Below are positions 16,143 through 25,427 of a DNA stretch of 45,813 bases, piece after piece (position 1 is the first letter of the stretch; each line of letters starts with the position of its first letter). The DNA comes from Desulfobacula sp. (GTDB taxonomy: Bacteria > Desulfobacterota > Desulfobacteria > Desulfobacterales > Desulfobacteraceae). Location of the stretch: positions 1-45,813 of the forward strand of contig NZ_JAUWQB010000022.1 in the NCBI RefSeq assembly GCF_030611305.1, read 5' to 3'. The notes under the pieces are model-generated. The model made no database searches. It was not told where the DNA came from and worked only from the letters and a program-made list of their open reading frames with translations. The position numbers and the translations under genes were made by a program.

Positions 16143-16796
16143 CTACCTGTATTCTCGACAACTCCAGATGATCTTGCCGATAATTCTTACTTTATCTGTC
16201 TCTTCTCTCTTGAGGTAGATAGGTTCATAGTCCTTGTTGTCACTGCAAAGGACCAGTTTGTTGGGATGTTTTTCCAATCTTTTTATTAAAATCGTGTCTT
16301 CCACACCCACTGCATATATAGCCCCGGCAAGTATATTTTTTTGAGATTGATCAATCAGAACGGTATCACCCTCTTTTATCACCGGTTCCATACTCTGCCC
16401 GAAAACTTCCATGGCAACCATATGGTTGGCAGACCCCTTGCCTGCCAGCCACTTTGTTTGAAAGGAGAGATAATTCGTTATATTTTCTTCACAGTCAAAA
16501 GACCCGGTGCCTGCAGACAGTCTTGCCACCACTTTTGGAATATATTTAAATTCAACATCACTGCCTGATTGTGTATGAATAAACACGTTTCCAATACCGG
16601 TCTCAATCCATTTGGGGTTAAAACCGAATTTCCTATACAGCTTGACAATCCATTTATCCGGGATCTTATTATTGTTTCTTGCATGCGTTATTCCGGACCT
16701 GTTAATTTCGAGCTCTTTTGCAAGCTCTGACTGAGAACTGATACCTGTAGCATCAACGATTCTCCTCATTAATGCATCTATTTTATTCTCAGTCAT
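16143..16796 (-). CDS. HTH regulator with S24 (LexA/CI-like) peptidase domain
   Basis: A 217-residue repressor-type protein. The N-terminal helix-turn-helix resembles phage CI repressors (SSQSELAKELEINRSGITHAR, about 20-40). The C-terminal S24 domain has the catalytic serine in VFGQSMEP (S135) and the lysine in ILIKRL (K172), the same 37-residue spacing as LexA S119/K156. An Ala-Gly pair in ARLSAGTGS (95-96) could be the self-cleavage site. Such proteins are inactivated by RecA-stimulated autocleavage. No phage genes surround it, so it may be a domesticated repressor. Its operator and targets are not visible. Confidence 0.88.
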   Translation of the reverse strand: MTENKIDALMRRIVDATGISSQSELAKELEINRSGITHARNNNKIPDKWIVKLYRKFGFNPKWIETGIGNVFIHTQSGSDVEFKYIPKVVARLSAGTGSFDCEENITNYLSFQTKWLAGKGSANHMVAMEVFGQSMEPVIKEGDTVLIDQSQKNILAGAIYAVGVEDTILIKRLEKHPNKLVLCSDNKDYEPIYLKREETDKVRIIGKIIWSCREYR

Positions 16797-16965
16797 ATGA
16801 TCCTTTCAATTATCCATCCAGTTTAGATTATCTTCTTTTTTTTCACATATGATGAAAAATTGCAACACTTTTTTTATTTTTTCCCAACTTTTGTCTGAGT
16901 TGAAGCACACTATATTTTTTCAAGGGAGCTTGTAAATTGATAAGATAACTTATAAAAATTATATA

Positions 16966-17853
16966 ATGACTATGACGAATGATATAAGAGATCAGGCCTA
17001 TCTATCCGGAAGTGCGGTGCAGAAGCTGAACTTTGTAAATGATTCAGGTCGCTATATCTTCCGGAAACATTACCGGTCGGGCTTAAGGTCTCACATTTTT
17101 GAAATTCTCATGGCCGAAGATGTTCTAAAGGAAACTTACGGACTGGACATGGATGGCGTACGAATGTTTCCCAGGGCCAAACCGAAAAAAATGTTCAGAA
17201 TCTTAAGAAACAAGTTTGAAAATAAAGAAGAGATTTTTTACGAAATAAAAAAATATCACATATTGTTAAAATTTCTGGGGCCGGGGTTCATTGCAGAATC
17301 TGATGAATTTATTGTTGACTATACAGGAGCAGGAACAAGCCAAATTGTCCTGTGCGGTCTTCAAGAATATATTGAAGGAGAAATGCTTGACCCCTGGAGA
17401 TTGTTCGGTGAAGACTACTTACGGGATTTGTTCAAATTCAATATACACGATGATTCTCAACTTCAGACATTGGTTCGAAAGGCTCAGAAAAATATAGCGG
17501 AATTCGTTAAAAGAACCCGGCAGATGATCACCGATACGGGACATATTCCTGACCTTGCAGGTGTCGGCAATCTGATATTAACCCCTGATGGGGCTCTAAA
17601 ACTGGTTGACATCAACAATATTGTTAAAATCAAACTTGACGATTCGATCCTTATCGATGATAAAGGATATCCTTCCTGTGATATATCAGTCGAAGTTCTG
17701 TCTATCCTTGAACGGAAAATTCTTCAAAAAGATATCCATACGGATGACCCGCTTTACCGGCTTTTTTTATCACCAGAGAGAAAAAAGAAAGTAAAGGCTC
17801 TTGAAAAAGAGTTCTACAAAAAATTTTACGTGGACAAGGCCTGGCGCTCCTAA
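16966..17853 (+). CDS. Putative kinase-fold protein of unknown function
   Basis: A 295-residue soluble protein with no confident family. The segment HIPDLAGVGNLILTPDGALKLVDINNIV (about residues 188-215) has the layout of a kinase or aminoglycoside-phosphotransferase catalytic loop plus the metal-binding aspartate: D-x4-GNL-x8-LKLVD. An N-terminal RYIFRKHY could supply the ATP-binding lysine or arginine, but no clear glycine loop is seen. It may be an atypical or inactive kinase. It ends overlapping the convergent oxidoreductase beta gene by 4 nt. The ribosome site is weak, and an in-frame ATG two codons on is an alternative start. Confidence 0.6.
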   Translation: MTMTNDIRDQAYLSGSAVQKLNFVNDSGRYIFRKHYRSGLRSHIFEILMAEDVLKETYGLDMDGVRMFPRAKPKKMFRILRNKFENKEEIFYEIKKYHILLKFLGPGFIAESDEFIVDYTGAGTSQIVLCGLQEYIEGEMLDPWRLFGEDYLRDLFKFNIHDDSQLQTLVRKAQKNIAEFVKRTRQMITDTGHIPDLAGVGNLILTPDGALKLVDINNIVKIKLDDSILIDDKGYPSCDISVEVLSILERKILQKDIHTDDPLYRLFLSPERKKKVKALEKEFYKKFYVDKAWRS

Positions 17854-18698
17854 TCTGCTTTATTCAGGTTCCGCAGGATTTCCTGGTAATGGAGCCTTTC
17901 CTTGTCCTGGAAAAAAATCCCGACACCATAGGGCTCATTTTCAGCCATCCGCATGGCAGTCTCCATATTTTTTTCTTCTTTGCGCCGATTTAACTCGTAT
18001 ACCTTCTCGTTAAGATTCTTCCAGGTCTTGTTTTCCTTATCAAAGGTCACGCATGGGGTCAAAATCTGGATAAAACTGAACCCTTGATGCAGTGTTGCCT
18101 CTTTGATGATTTGTTTTAATCCCTGGGGATCACCTGCATACCCTCTTGCCACAAACGATGCGCCATAGGAGAGTGCAAGCTTAATAGGATTCAATGGGGT
18201 ATCCGGATTTCCCGCCGGGTGGGAATTGGTCCTCATTTCATAGGGTGTTGTTGAAGAAGACTGGCCTTTGGTCAACCCGTAAATGGAATTATCGAACAGC
18301 AGAAAAGTGATATTGATATTTTTTCTTGCCACATGGGGCAGATGCCCGCCGCCGATACCCAGGGCATCCCCATCCCCTGCAATGGCAAACACGGTCAGGT
18401 CTTCTCTTGCAAGCTTTAATCCTGATGCCACAGGAATGGACCGTCCATGGAGGGTATGAAAGCCATAGGAATTGATAAAAATCGGGGTCCGGCCAGAGCA
18501 GCCAATACCACTGACGGTTACAATATTTTCATGTTTTAAATCCAGTTCCCTGCAGGCCTTGTAAAAGGCATCGACGATTCCAAAATAGCCACAGCCGGGA
18601 CACCAGGTAGGAAGATCTGCCGACCGGTATTGTAAAAAATCAATGCCTCTGACTGTCTCTAATTTTTCATCCAAATATGCTGATCTGATTACTTCCAT
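17850..18698 (-). CDS. 2-oxoacid:ferredoxin oxidoreductase, beta subunit
   Basis: TPP-binding beta subunit of a KorAB/PorAB-type enzyme that oxidatively decarboxylates a 2-oxoacid to an acyl-CoA and reduces ferredoxin. At 282 residues, it shows WCPGCGYFGI, the cluster-ligand region GIGCSGRTP, HTLHGRSIPVASG, the TPP motif AGDGDALGIGGGH and the downstream NSIYGLTKGQ-SS-TTP. Its ATG shares one base with the stop of the alpha gene, so translation is coupled. The motifs fit the 2-oxoglutarate/branched-chain type rather than pyruvate, but the substrate is not certain. Confidence 0.9.
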   Translation of the reverse strand: MEVIRSAYLDEKLETVRGIDFLQYRSADLPTWCPGCGYFGIVDAFYKACRELDLKHENIVTVSGIGCSGRTPIFINSYGFHTLHGRSIPVASGLKLAREDLTVFAIAGDGDALGIGGGHLPHVARKNINITFLLFDNSIYGLTKGQSSSTTPYEMRTNSHPAGNPDTPLNPIKLALSYGASFVARGYAGDPQGLKQIIKEATLHQGFSFIQILTPCVTFDKENKTWKNLNEKVYELNRRKEEKNMETAMRMAENEPYGVGIFFQDKERLHYQEILRNLNKAD

Positions 18699-20458
18699 TA
18701 CATTTCCTTCATTTTTTGAAGAATATCTTCTGAGGCCATGGGGCGGCCGGTGATAAAATTGAGTCTTTCAACATGTCTTTTTAGAATCTGGGTTGCAAAA
18801 TTGGCAAATTGTCCTGAAAAGTTCAGTTCTGGAATAAGAATTTTTTTACATTTATCTGCAAACTCAATCAACGCTTTTTCAGGAAAAGGCGACACCATCA
18901 TGGAGCTGAAAGAAGATGCATTGATCCCTTTCTTTTGAGCAGACATGGCAGCCTCGTGAGCTGCCCCTGCGGATGATCCCCAGGAGATAACGCCAATGTC
19001 AAATTCATCCCTGTCAATTATCGATATTTCAGGTGCAGGTGCTTCTGAAAGAACCGTGTTGAATTTTCGAAATCGCTTTTGGGTCATTTCCAGATGACCG
19101 GCCTCACTGTAATTTGGCCTGCCAGACGCATCATGCTCCAGTCCAGTTGAAAAGAACATGCCGCCGGGTGTTCCGGGAATGGCCCGTGGTGAAATACCGT
19201 TTTTTGTAATCTTATATCTCTGGTAATCTTTAAGATCATTTTTATCCGGTGCAATATTGGCATCAAGGTATTCTGAAAAAGGCTTTTCCGGAATATTAAT
19301 ATTCCTGATACTGTTGGACAGAAAAAAATCGAGCAACAGCACCACAAGGGTCTGGTATTTTTCAGCAAGATAGAGGGCCAGAACCGTTGCCTCATAGCAG
19401 GACTTTGTATCAGTGGGTGCAAGGACAATTCTCGGGCAGTCACCCGTCCCTCCTGATACAGCACTATTAAAATCGCTCTGCTCTGTCTTGGTCGGCATGC
19501 CGGTGGAAGGCCCAGCCCTTTGTGAGTCAATAATCACTGCCGGCACTTCTGCCATGACGGAAAGCCCTGTGAACTCTGTCATCAGGGCAAACCCCGGACC
19601 GGATGTTGCTGTCATGGCACGTTTTCCACCAAACCCTGCACCAATGACAGCACCAATGGCTGATATTTCATCTTCTGTCTGCAACAAGATTCCCCCATGC
19701 TTTGGCAATTCCCTGCTCAATATTTCCATAATTTTTGTCGCTGGGGTTATGGGGTATCCTGCATAAAATGAGAGGTTGGCATCCAGGGCCGCTTTTGCCA
19801 CCAGTTGATTGCCGTTGATAATAAGTTTTTCTTTCTGTTTGGGCGAGGTTATACCTTTAAAAGAGTATGGATCAATCTTTTTAATATTCTTCTTTGTCCA
19901 GCTATATCCTTCCAAAAAAGAATTCACATTGGAATCAATCACAATCTGTTTCTTTTTTGCATAACGTGCTTTTATAGAATCGGTAAACCCGTGTTTATCT
20001 ACATAAAAAAGAGCTGCCAAAGCACCCAGAGCGACCATATTCATTCCTCTTGCATTACCTGTCGCTTTATGAGCCAGCATATTTAAGGGTATCCCGTAGG
20101 AAATCATACCGGGTTTTGTCCAGCCCACCACACTTTTATCCTCTTTGTGGGGTCTTACCGGTTGACTGTCATAGATCAGTATGCCGTTTTCCTTTAAAGT
20201 GGACAGCTGAAATATGGAGTGTTTGTCGTTTAATGCGATTAACACATCTGCAAGCTTACCCGGAGAGTAAATACGGCTCGTACTGATCCTTGTGTGGGCC
20301 ACACATTTTCCAAACCCCCTGATTTCTGCCGGATACGAATCAAAAGACATGATCTCAAATCCCTGACCGCTCATGAAACGGCTTAGTATTTCTCCGGCGG
20401 AAATGGTTCCCTCGCCTGCGCTACCACAAATCTCAATAACTATATTAATATCTTTCAT
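18698..20458 (-). CDS. 2-oxoacid:ferredoxin oxidoreductase, gamma-alpha fusion
   Basis: A 586-residue fusion. Residues about 1-185 are the gamma domain (IEICGSAGEGTISAGEIL, LIALNDKHSIF, GMNMVALGALAAL). After a linker, residues about 205-586 are the alpha domain (INGNQLVAKAALDANLSFYAGYPITPATKIMEIL, TEDEISAIGAVIGAGFGGKRA, TSGPGFALMTE), where YPITPAT is typical of KorA-type subunits. It pairs with the overlapping beta gene. No separate ferredoxin (delta) subunit is nearby, but the first gene of this operon carries a C-terminal 2[4Fe-4S] domain that could take the electrons. Confidence 0.9.
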   Translation of the reverse strand: MKDINIVIEICGSAGEGTISAGEILSRFMSGQGFEIMSFDSYPAEIRGFGKCVAHTRISTSRIYSPGKLADVLIALNDKHSIFQLSTLKENGILIYDSQPVRPHKEDKSVVGWTKPGMISYGIPLNMLAHKATGNARGMNMVALGALAALFYVDKHGFTDSIKARYAKKKQIVIDSNVNSFLEGYSWTKKNIKKIDPYSFKGITSPKQKEKLIINGNQLVAKAALDANLSFYAGYPITPATKIMEILSRELPKHGGILLQTEDEISAIGAVIGAGFGGKRAMTATSGPGFALMTEFTGLSVMAEVPAVIIDSQRAGPSTGMPTKTEQSDFNSAVSGGTGDCPRIVLAPTDTKSCYEATVLALYLAEKYQTLVVLLLDFFLSNSIRNINIPEKPFSEYLDANIAPDKNDLKDYQRYKITKNGISPRAIPGTPGGMFFSTGLEHDASGRPNYSEAGHLEMTQKRFRKFNTVLSEAPAPEISIIDRDEFDIGVISWGSSAGAAHEAAMSAQKKGINASSFSSMMVSPFPEKALIEFADKCKKILIPELNFSGQFANFATQILKRHVERLNFITGRPMASEDILQKMKEM

Positions 20459-20487
20459 TCATCATTATCCTTGTTTGAGCATTAATT

Positions 20488-21519
20488 TTAAGACTCATCA
20501 TCAATATCTTCCCACCAGGTGGTCTTAATTTTCACGCCTTCCAAATCAAAATATTTTCTGCCGACAGATTCCATAATTTTATGATCTCCCAAAAGATTAA
20601 AGGCTGCCACTTCTCCCTGGACCACGGCATTGGGCCAGCCAATGGATGTTGTATAGCTTCTTATGTTGGGATGATAAATCTGGGCACATGATCCACAGGC
20701 ATAAATGCCGTCAATATTTGTCTTTAAATATTCATTGACCAGAATACCGTGATCAATATCAATACCTGATCCTTTCGCAAATTCAATATTGGGATTCAAC
20801 CCGTTAAAAGAGAACACCATATCAACGTTTTTTTCGATCCCCTTTTGAGTTTTTACCCTGTATGATCCGTTTTGCTCATCAATTGTTGAAATATCGTCTT
20901 TAACAATGATATCCGCATTAAATTTTGAAAGGCTTTCGGTTATTTGTGCCAGCATGTCATCGGTTAAATTATAAGGCCAGAATGCATTGGGACAGATCAG
21001 AATGGTCACGGTTTTATCCATGGAATTTAACATTCTTAAAAATTTAAATCCCACAAGATCGCCGCCAAAAATAAAAAAGCTTTTTAGTTTTTTAATCTCT
21101 TCCTTAACCTCTATAACATCTGTATAGGAAGTGACAAATTTTAAATGGTTTGCATAGCAGGACATGGGGGGCAGCAGCCTTGCACGGCTTCCCGAGGCAA
21201 TGATGAGCTTTGAATAATTAACTTTTTCCATGTGCTGTAAAAAGAGCGTTTTTGACTCCGGATCGATTCGTTCTACCTCCTGACCCAGACGAATTCGGAT
21301 ATCCTTGGCTTTGTATGAATCCAAAAAACTAACCATGAGATCTTCTTTGGCTATCTCATCGGCAATAAAATCTGTCAATTTTGGTTTATAATAATAGGGG
21401 ACACACTCATCGGATATGATGGTGATTTTGGCCTCTTTATCTTTTTCCCGCAAAATTATTGCTGCATGATTTCCTGCAGGCCCGTTTCCTATGATGACAT
21501 AATGATCATTGAAAGGCAT
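20488..21519 (-). CDS. FAD-dependent pyridine nucleotide-disulfide-type oxidoreductase
   Basis: A flavoprotein of about 343 residues resembling the N-terminal part of rubredoxin/nitrite reductase NADH modules. The FAD dinucleotide motif is YVIIGNGPAGNHAA, followed by YYYKPKLTDFIADE and KLIIASGSRARLLPP. The second nucleotide region reads SFFIFGGDLVGFKFLRML and lacks a perfect GxGxxG. The C-terminal FAD contact is GIYACGSCAQIYHP. The end is short compared with about 400-residue relatives. The second ATG (21519) sits 4 nt after GGAGG and is preferred. It lies between the GltD-like and 2-oxoacid oxidoreductase genes with 12-30 nt gaps, so it is probably a redox partner. Confidence 0.85.
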   Translation of the reverse strand: MPFNDHYVIIGNGPAGNHAAIILREKDKEAKITIISDECVPYYYKPKLTDFIADEIAKEDLMVSFLDSYKAKDIRIRLGQEVERIDPESKTLFLQHMEKVNYSKLIIASGSRARLLPPMSCYANHLKFVTSYTDVIEVKEEIKKLKSFFIFGGDLVGFKFLRMLNSMDKTVTILICPNAFWPYNLTDDMLAQITESLSKFNADIIVKDDISTIDEQNGSYRVKTQKGIEKNVDMVFSFNGLNPNIEFAKGSGIDIDHGILVNEYLKTNIDGIYACGSCAQIYHPNIRSYTTSIGWPNAVVQGEVAAFNLLGDHKIMESVGRKYFDLEGVKIKTTWWEDIDDES

Positions 21520-21534
21520 CATTCCTCCAGTAAA

Positions 21535-23289
21535 CTAAGTATCAATTTCTATGAGTTCCTTTTTTGTCACACTGATACAATCCATGGGACAAACGGCCAG
21601 ACATTGTCCACAACGGATACATTTGGCATTGTCAATGGCAATAGATATGACTTTGTTCCAATCGTCTGTTTCTTCATATATTCCATAGGTTCCATCTGGA
21701 TTGACGGGAACACTTTCAATCATTTTAATACAATCTTTTGGTGCCACATCAATACAGGCTGAACAATAAATACAGGTCAGGGGATCAATTTCGTATTCCA
21801 GGTTACAAAGATAACACCTTTTGGCCTCTTCATGGGCCTGATCGTCATTGTACCCTGTTTCCACTTCATTGGTTGCCCTGGAAAGTCTTTTTTCCATATC
21901 AATGGTATTCATCTCGAGCTTGCCAATAAAATCATATGATCTTTGTCTGTCACTTGTTTCATGCTTTTCAAGCCTGACCACGGTCTGTTTTCTTTTTTCA
22001 CCAATCAAATATTCATCAATGGCCTGTGCAGATTTCCTGCCGCCGGCAATGGCTGAAATGACATCCGAAGAACCTGTCACAAAATCTCCTGCTGCAAAGA
22101 CACCATCCAGTCCGTCAAGATCTTTTGATACGACAGCCTCATCAGGGGTTTGACCTAGTGCTGCAATAACAGAATCTGTCGGAACTAAAAATTGTGAATT
22201 CTCTATGGGAATTGAAACTCTATATGGCGGCGTGTCGGTTTTTTCCATTCGGGTTCGCTGGAACTCAACCGCAGTGACTTTATTGTTATTTCCGATAATT
22301 TTTGATGGCTGGATAAGGCTATACGTCTTAATCCCTTCAAACTGCGCTTCATATTTTTCAGTCTCATCAATCCGCATATATTCAATAGTTTTACGGATAT
22401 TAATTCTGACATCCAAAGCGCCAAGTCTTATGGCCGATCTTGCACAGTCAACTGCCGTAAACCCGGCGCCAACCACGATCACCTTGTCACCGACAAAGGG
22501 TTTTTGCCCCTCATTAACTGCTTTCATAAAATCAAGACCATTGTAAACATTTTCAAGATCTTCGCCGGTAACATCAAATTTTCTCGGACTGACACATCCG
22601 GTTGCCACAACCACAGCATCATATTCGTTCTTAAGCTGATCCAGGGAAATATCAACGCCAATGGCTTTATTTGTTTTCAATTGGATTCCCAGTCTGAGGA
22701 TATTTTTAATTTCAAGCATCAAGAGATCCCGCGGCAACCTGAACTCAGGGATACCATACATCAGCATACCGCCCGGTTTCTCCAAGCCCTCGAAAATCAC
22801 AACTTTATGTCCTAAAATAGAAAGATCATGGGCTGCTGCCAACCCGGCCGGGCCGGAGCCGATGACAGCGACTTTTTTTTCTGTCGGTGCATAAAGCCCT
22901 TCAATAATCCTGTGCGAGCCAGGCTTCAGGTCTGCACAGGAACGCTTTAAATGACAGATACCAACACTTAGACCATTGTCCGGTTCTCCGTGACGACAAC
23001 CGGATTCACAAGGTCTTGAACAGATACGGCCTAAAACACCGGGCAGGATATTGGCACTGCGATTTAATTCATAGGCCCTGCCATATCTTTTTTCAAAAAC
23101 AGCCCTGATATATCCCGGAATATTGGTTTTGGCAGGACAGGCATCCTGGCAGGGAATACTTTTAGCGACCTGGCCAAAATCTCTGACATCGGTTGAATAG
23201 ACAATCTGTTTTACAGACTGAGCAGAATAAATCTTATTTTTATCCTGAAAGAGTTTTTCTTCTTTGGAATAGAGATCATTTTTTTTCAA
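21535..23289 (-). CDS. GltD-like FAD/NAD oxidoreductase with C-terminal 2[4Fe-4S] domain
   Basis: A 584-residue iron-sulfur flavoprotein. The N-terminal cysteine motifs (CQDACPAKTNIPGYI and CSRPCESGCRHG) are those of glutamate synthase small subunits. FAD binds at VIGSGPAGLAAAHDL and NAD(P) at VIVVGAGFTAVDCARSAIRLG. The C-terminal 80 residues hold two ferredoxin clusters: CIYCSACIDVAPKDC and CIRCGQCLAVCPMDC. It starts on TTG. As first gene of a four-gene operon with a 2-oxoacid oxidoreductase, it could pass electrons between ferredoxin and NAD(P)H, as NfnB/GltD-type proteins do. The pairing is inferred from gene order. Confidence 0.88.
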   Translation of the reverse strand: MKKNDLYSKEEKLFQDKNKIYSAQSVKQIVYSTDVRDFGQVAKSIPCQDACPAKTNIPGYIRAVFEKRYGRAYELNRSANILPGVLGRICSRPCESGCRHGEPDNGLSVGICHLKRSCADLKPGSHRIIEGLYAPTEKKVAVIGSGPAGLAAAHDLSILGHKVVIFEGLEKPGGMLMYGIPEFRLPRDLLMLEIKNILRLGIQLKTNKAIGVDISLDQLKNEYDAVVVATGCVSPRKFDVTGEDLENVYNGLDFMKAVNEGQKPFVGDKVIVVGAGFTAVDCARSAIRLGALDVRINIRKTIEYMRIDETEKYEAQFEGIKTYSLIQPSKIIGNNNKVTAVEFQRTRMEKTDTPPYRVSIPIENSQFLVPTDSVIAALGQTPDEAVVSKDLDGLDGVFAAGDFVTGSSDVISAIAGGRKSAQAIDEYLIGEKRKQTVVRLEKHETSDRQRSYDFIGKLEMNTIDMEKRLSRATNEVETGYNDDQAHEEAKRCYLCNLEYEIDPLTCIYCSACIDVAPKDCIKMIESVPVNPDGTYGIYEETDDWNKVISIAIDNAKCIRCGQCLAVCPMDCISVTKKELIEIDT

Positions 23290-23499
23290 TGCTTACCCCA
23301 CTATTCAAAAAATTAAAGAAAAAATGCGATCCTAATAATGATGGAATGAAAAAATAGCTTACCGTTTTATCTAATGTCTGTCAAAATAATAAATAATAAA
23401 TTTTATTATTTTTATTATTTTTATTCGCTTTAAAAAAAGCTTTGCTTTAATATCAATTTTGTATTATCAAAATCATTTTCAAAAAATGAGAGGGAACCC

Positions 23500-24357
23500 A
23501 TGAAATTTCAAGCTATAACCTATTCAATCCCGTGGAATCTTTTTCTGATCACCCTGGGAAGTATTATCGTCGGTATCGGACTTAAAGCCGTAGTGATACC
23601 CAATGGAATGATTACAGGCGGATTTTCCGGTGCAGGAATTTTGTTTTTTTATTACACCCAGGTTTTTACACCGGGCATCTGGTATTTTATTTTAAATATC
23701 CCGGTCTTTATTCTCGGGTGGCTTTTTATCAGCAGACGATTTTTATTATACAGCCTCTACGGTGCCATCATCCTGACCCTTGCCATTGATTTGATCCAAT
23801 TTGAAATCCCGGTCAAGGATCTGATGCTGGCAGTCCTTGCCGGCGGAACCATCATTGGTGCAGGCGCCGGTATTGTCTTTCGTTCCCTGGGATCTTCCGG
23901 TGGCAATGATATTATCGCAATCATTTTAAATCAAAAATTAGGTGTTCGAATCGGGACATATAATTTTAGTTTTAATTTTGTATTGTTCTTTTTCAGTTTT
24001 GGATTATTGAATACAGATTTAATTTTATATTCCATGACCATGAGTTATATCATCTCCCAGGTGATTGAATATTTCATGACGCTGTTTAACCAGAGAAAAT
24101 TAATCTTTATCATCTCAAATAATCCCAGACAGATCACAGATGAAATCATGAAAAAACTTAATAGAGGTGCAACTTTTTTAAAAGGAGAGGGGGCATACTC
24201 CGGCATGGAAAAAGATATCATCATGACTGTTGCCAATACCTTCCAGATCAAAAGAATCGAGGAAATTGCATTTTCTGTTGATCCAGATGCCTTCTTGATT
24301 ACGGAAAACACCTTTAATGTACTTGGCAAAGGCTTTTCCCGACGAAAAGTCTATTAA
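23500..24357 (+). CDS. YitT family membrane protein
   Basis: A 285-residue protein with about five membrane spans in its first 200 residues (first spans near 13-33, 48-72 and 80-98) and a C-terminal cytoplasmic DUF2179 domain (about 200-285: KLIFIISNNPRQITDEI, LNRGATFLKGEGAYSG). The repeated VIPNGMITGGFSGAGI and FRSLGSSGGNDIIAII segments are characteristic of the YitT (DUF161) family. Transport activity is suspected but the substrate is not established. GAGAGGGA precedes the ATG. It is divergent from the GltD-like gene and convergent with yejE. Confidence 0.88.
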   Translation: MKFQAITYSIPWNLFLITLGSIIVGIGLKAVVIPNGMITGGFSGAGILFFYYTQVFTPGIWYFILNIPVFILGWLFISRRFLLYSLYGAIILTLAIDLIQFEIPVKDLMLAVLAGGTIIGAGAGIVFRSLGSSGGNDIIAIILNQKLGVRIGTYNFSFNFVLFFFSFGLLNTDLILYSMTMSYIISQVIEYFMTLFNQRKLIFIISNNPRQITDEIMKKLNRGATFLKGEGAYSGMEKDIIMTVANTFQIKRIEEIAFSVDPDAFLITENTFNVLGKGFSRRKVY

Positions 24358-24386
24358 CTCGTGCCTGACCAAAAACCTGAAAATTT

Positions 24387-25427
24387 TTATTCATAAATAG
24401 TGTGCTGTTTCGGATCAAAGGCCTCTCTTATGCCCTCACCGATAAAGGTGACAGTCATAAGGGTTGTTACAAGGGCAGCTACGACAGAAGAGACAATCCA
24501 CCAGGCCTCCATGTTCTGCCAGCCCTGTGACAGCAATTCCCCCCAGGAAGGTGTCGGCGCAGGCAACCCGAACCCCAGATAATCAAGGGATGTTAAAGCG
24601 ACGATCCCCCCTGAAATAGCAAAGGGTGCATAGGTCACGATTACGGAAATAGTGTTGGGGATAATGTGTTTGAATATGATCCTTGCATGGGATGCTCCAA
24701 GGGAACGCACCGCCAGGATATATTCTCTTTCTTTTTCTTTATAGGTCATGGTTCGCATGACCCAGGTAATGCCGATCCACCCGAAAAATGCCATGATCAA
24801 AAGCAAAATCACGAAATTGGGAATCACAATGGAGGCAATGATAATAATCACATATAAAAATGGGACATTATTCCAGATTTCGATGATCCGCTGGAAGATT
24901 AAATCAAATTTCCCTCCGAAATATCCCATGGAACAGCCAATGGTAATACCGACGCTATAATTCATGATCAAAAGGAAAAAGGAAAAAATAATGGCGGTCC
25001 GAAACCCGTAGACAAGTCGCGCAAGAATATCCCTGCCCACATTATCGGTTCCCAGAAAATGCCTTTCTTTAAATGAGGGGGGGAACGGCGGATACGAATT
25101 GAGTTTCAAATCATTCTCATAAGGGTTATAGGGAACCGGGGGCAGAATGACAAAATTAGATGACGTCTCAAACTTCTTTTTAAGGTCCCTGTAATTGGTT
25201 TCGTACTCATAGCCAAGATTAAAGACAGAGCCCGGGATCATCTTTGTATAGGTTGGAAAATAAAAATTACCATTATAAGAAACCAGCAATGCCCTTGAAT
25301 TAATAAAGGCCTCGGCAAAAAAAGAAAAAAAGATCATCACAAAAAGAATAACAAATGACCAGAATCCTCTTTTAATGGATCGAAACCGTCTGATTTTTTT
25401 TATAGTGACAGGATTTAACGATATCAT
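24387..25427 (-). CDS. yejE: ABC peptide transporter permease, YejE/OppC-like
   Basis: A 346-residue inner-membrane permease with an N-terminal span, a long periplasmic segment and a BPD_transp_1 core. The periplasmic part (ALLVSYNGNFYFPTYTKMIP, YETNYRDLKKKF, ILPPVPYNPYEND) resembles E. coli YejE of the microcin C/oligopeptide importer rather than classical OppC. The core has HFLGTDNVGRDILARLVYG and the EAA loop EYILAVRSLGASHARIIFKHIIPN. Its ATG overlaps the yejB stop (ATGA). No substrate-binding protein or ATPase gene is in the window, so the remaining parts of the importer must be elsewhere. Confidence 0.88.
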   Translation of the reverse strand: MISLNPVTIKKIRRFRSIKRGFWSFVILFVMIFFSFFAEAFINSRALLVSYNGNFYFPTYTKMIPGSVFNLGYEYETNYRDLKKKFETSSNFVILPPVPYNPYENDLKLNSYPPFPPSFKERHFLGTDNVGRDILARLVYGFRTAIIFSFFLLIMNYSVGITIGCSMGYFGGKFDLIFQRIIEIWNNVPFLYVIIIIASIVIPNFVILLLIMAFFGWIGITWVMRTMTYKEKEREYILAVRSLGASHARIIFKHIIPNTISVIVTYAPFAISGGIVALTSLDYLGFGLPAPTPSWGELLSQGWQNMEAWWIVSSVVAALVTTLMTVTFIGEGIREAFDPKQHTIYE

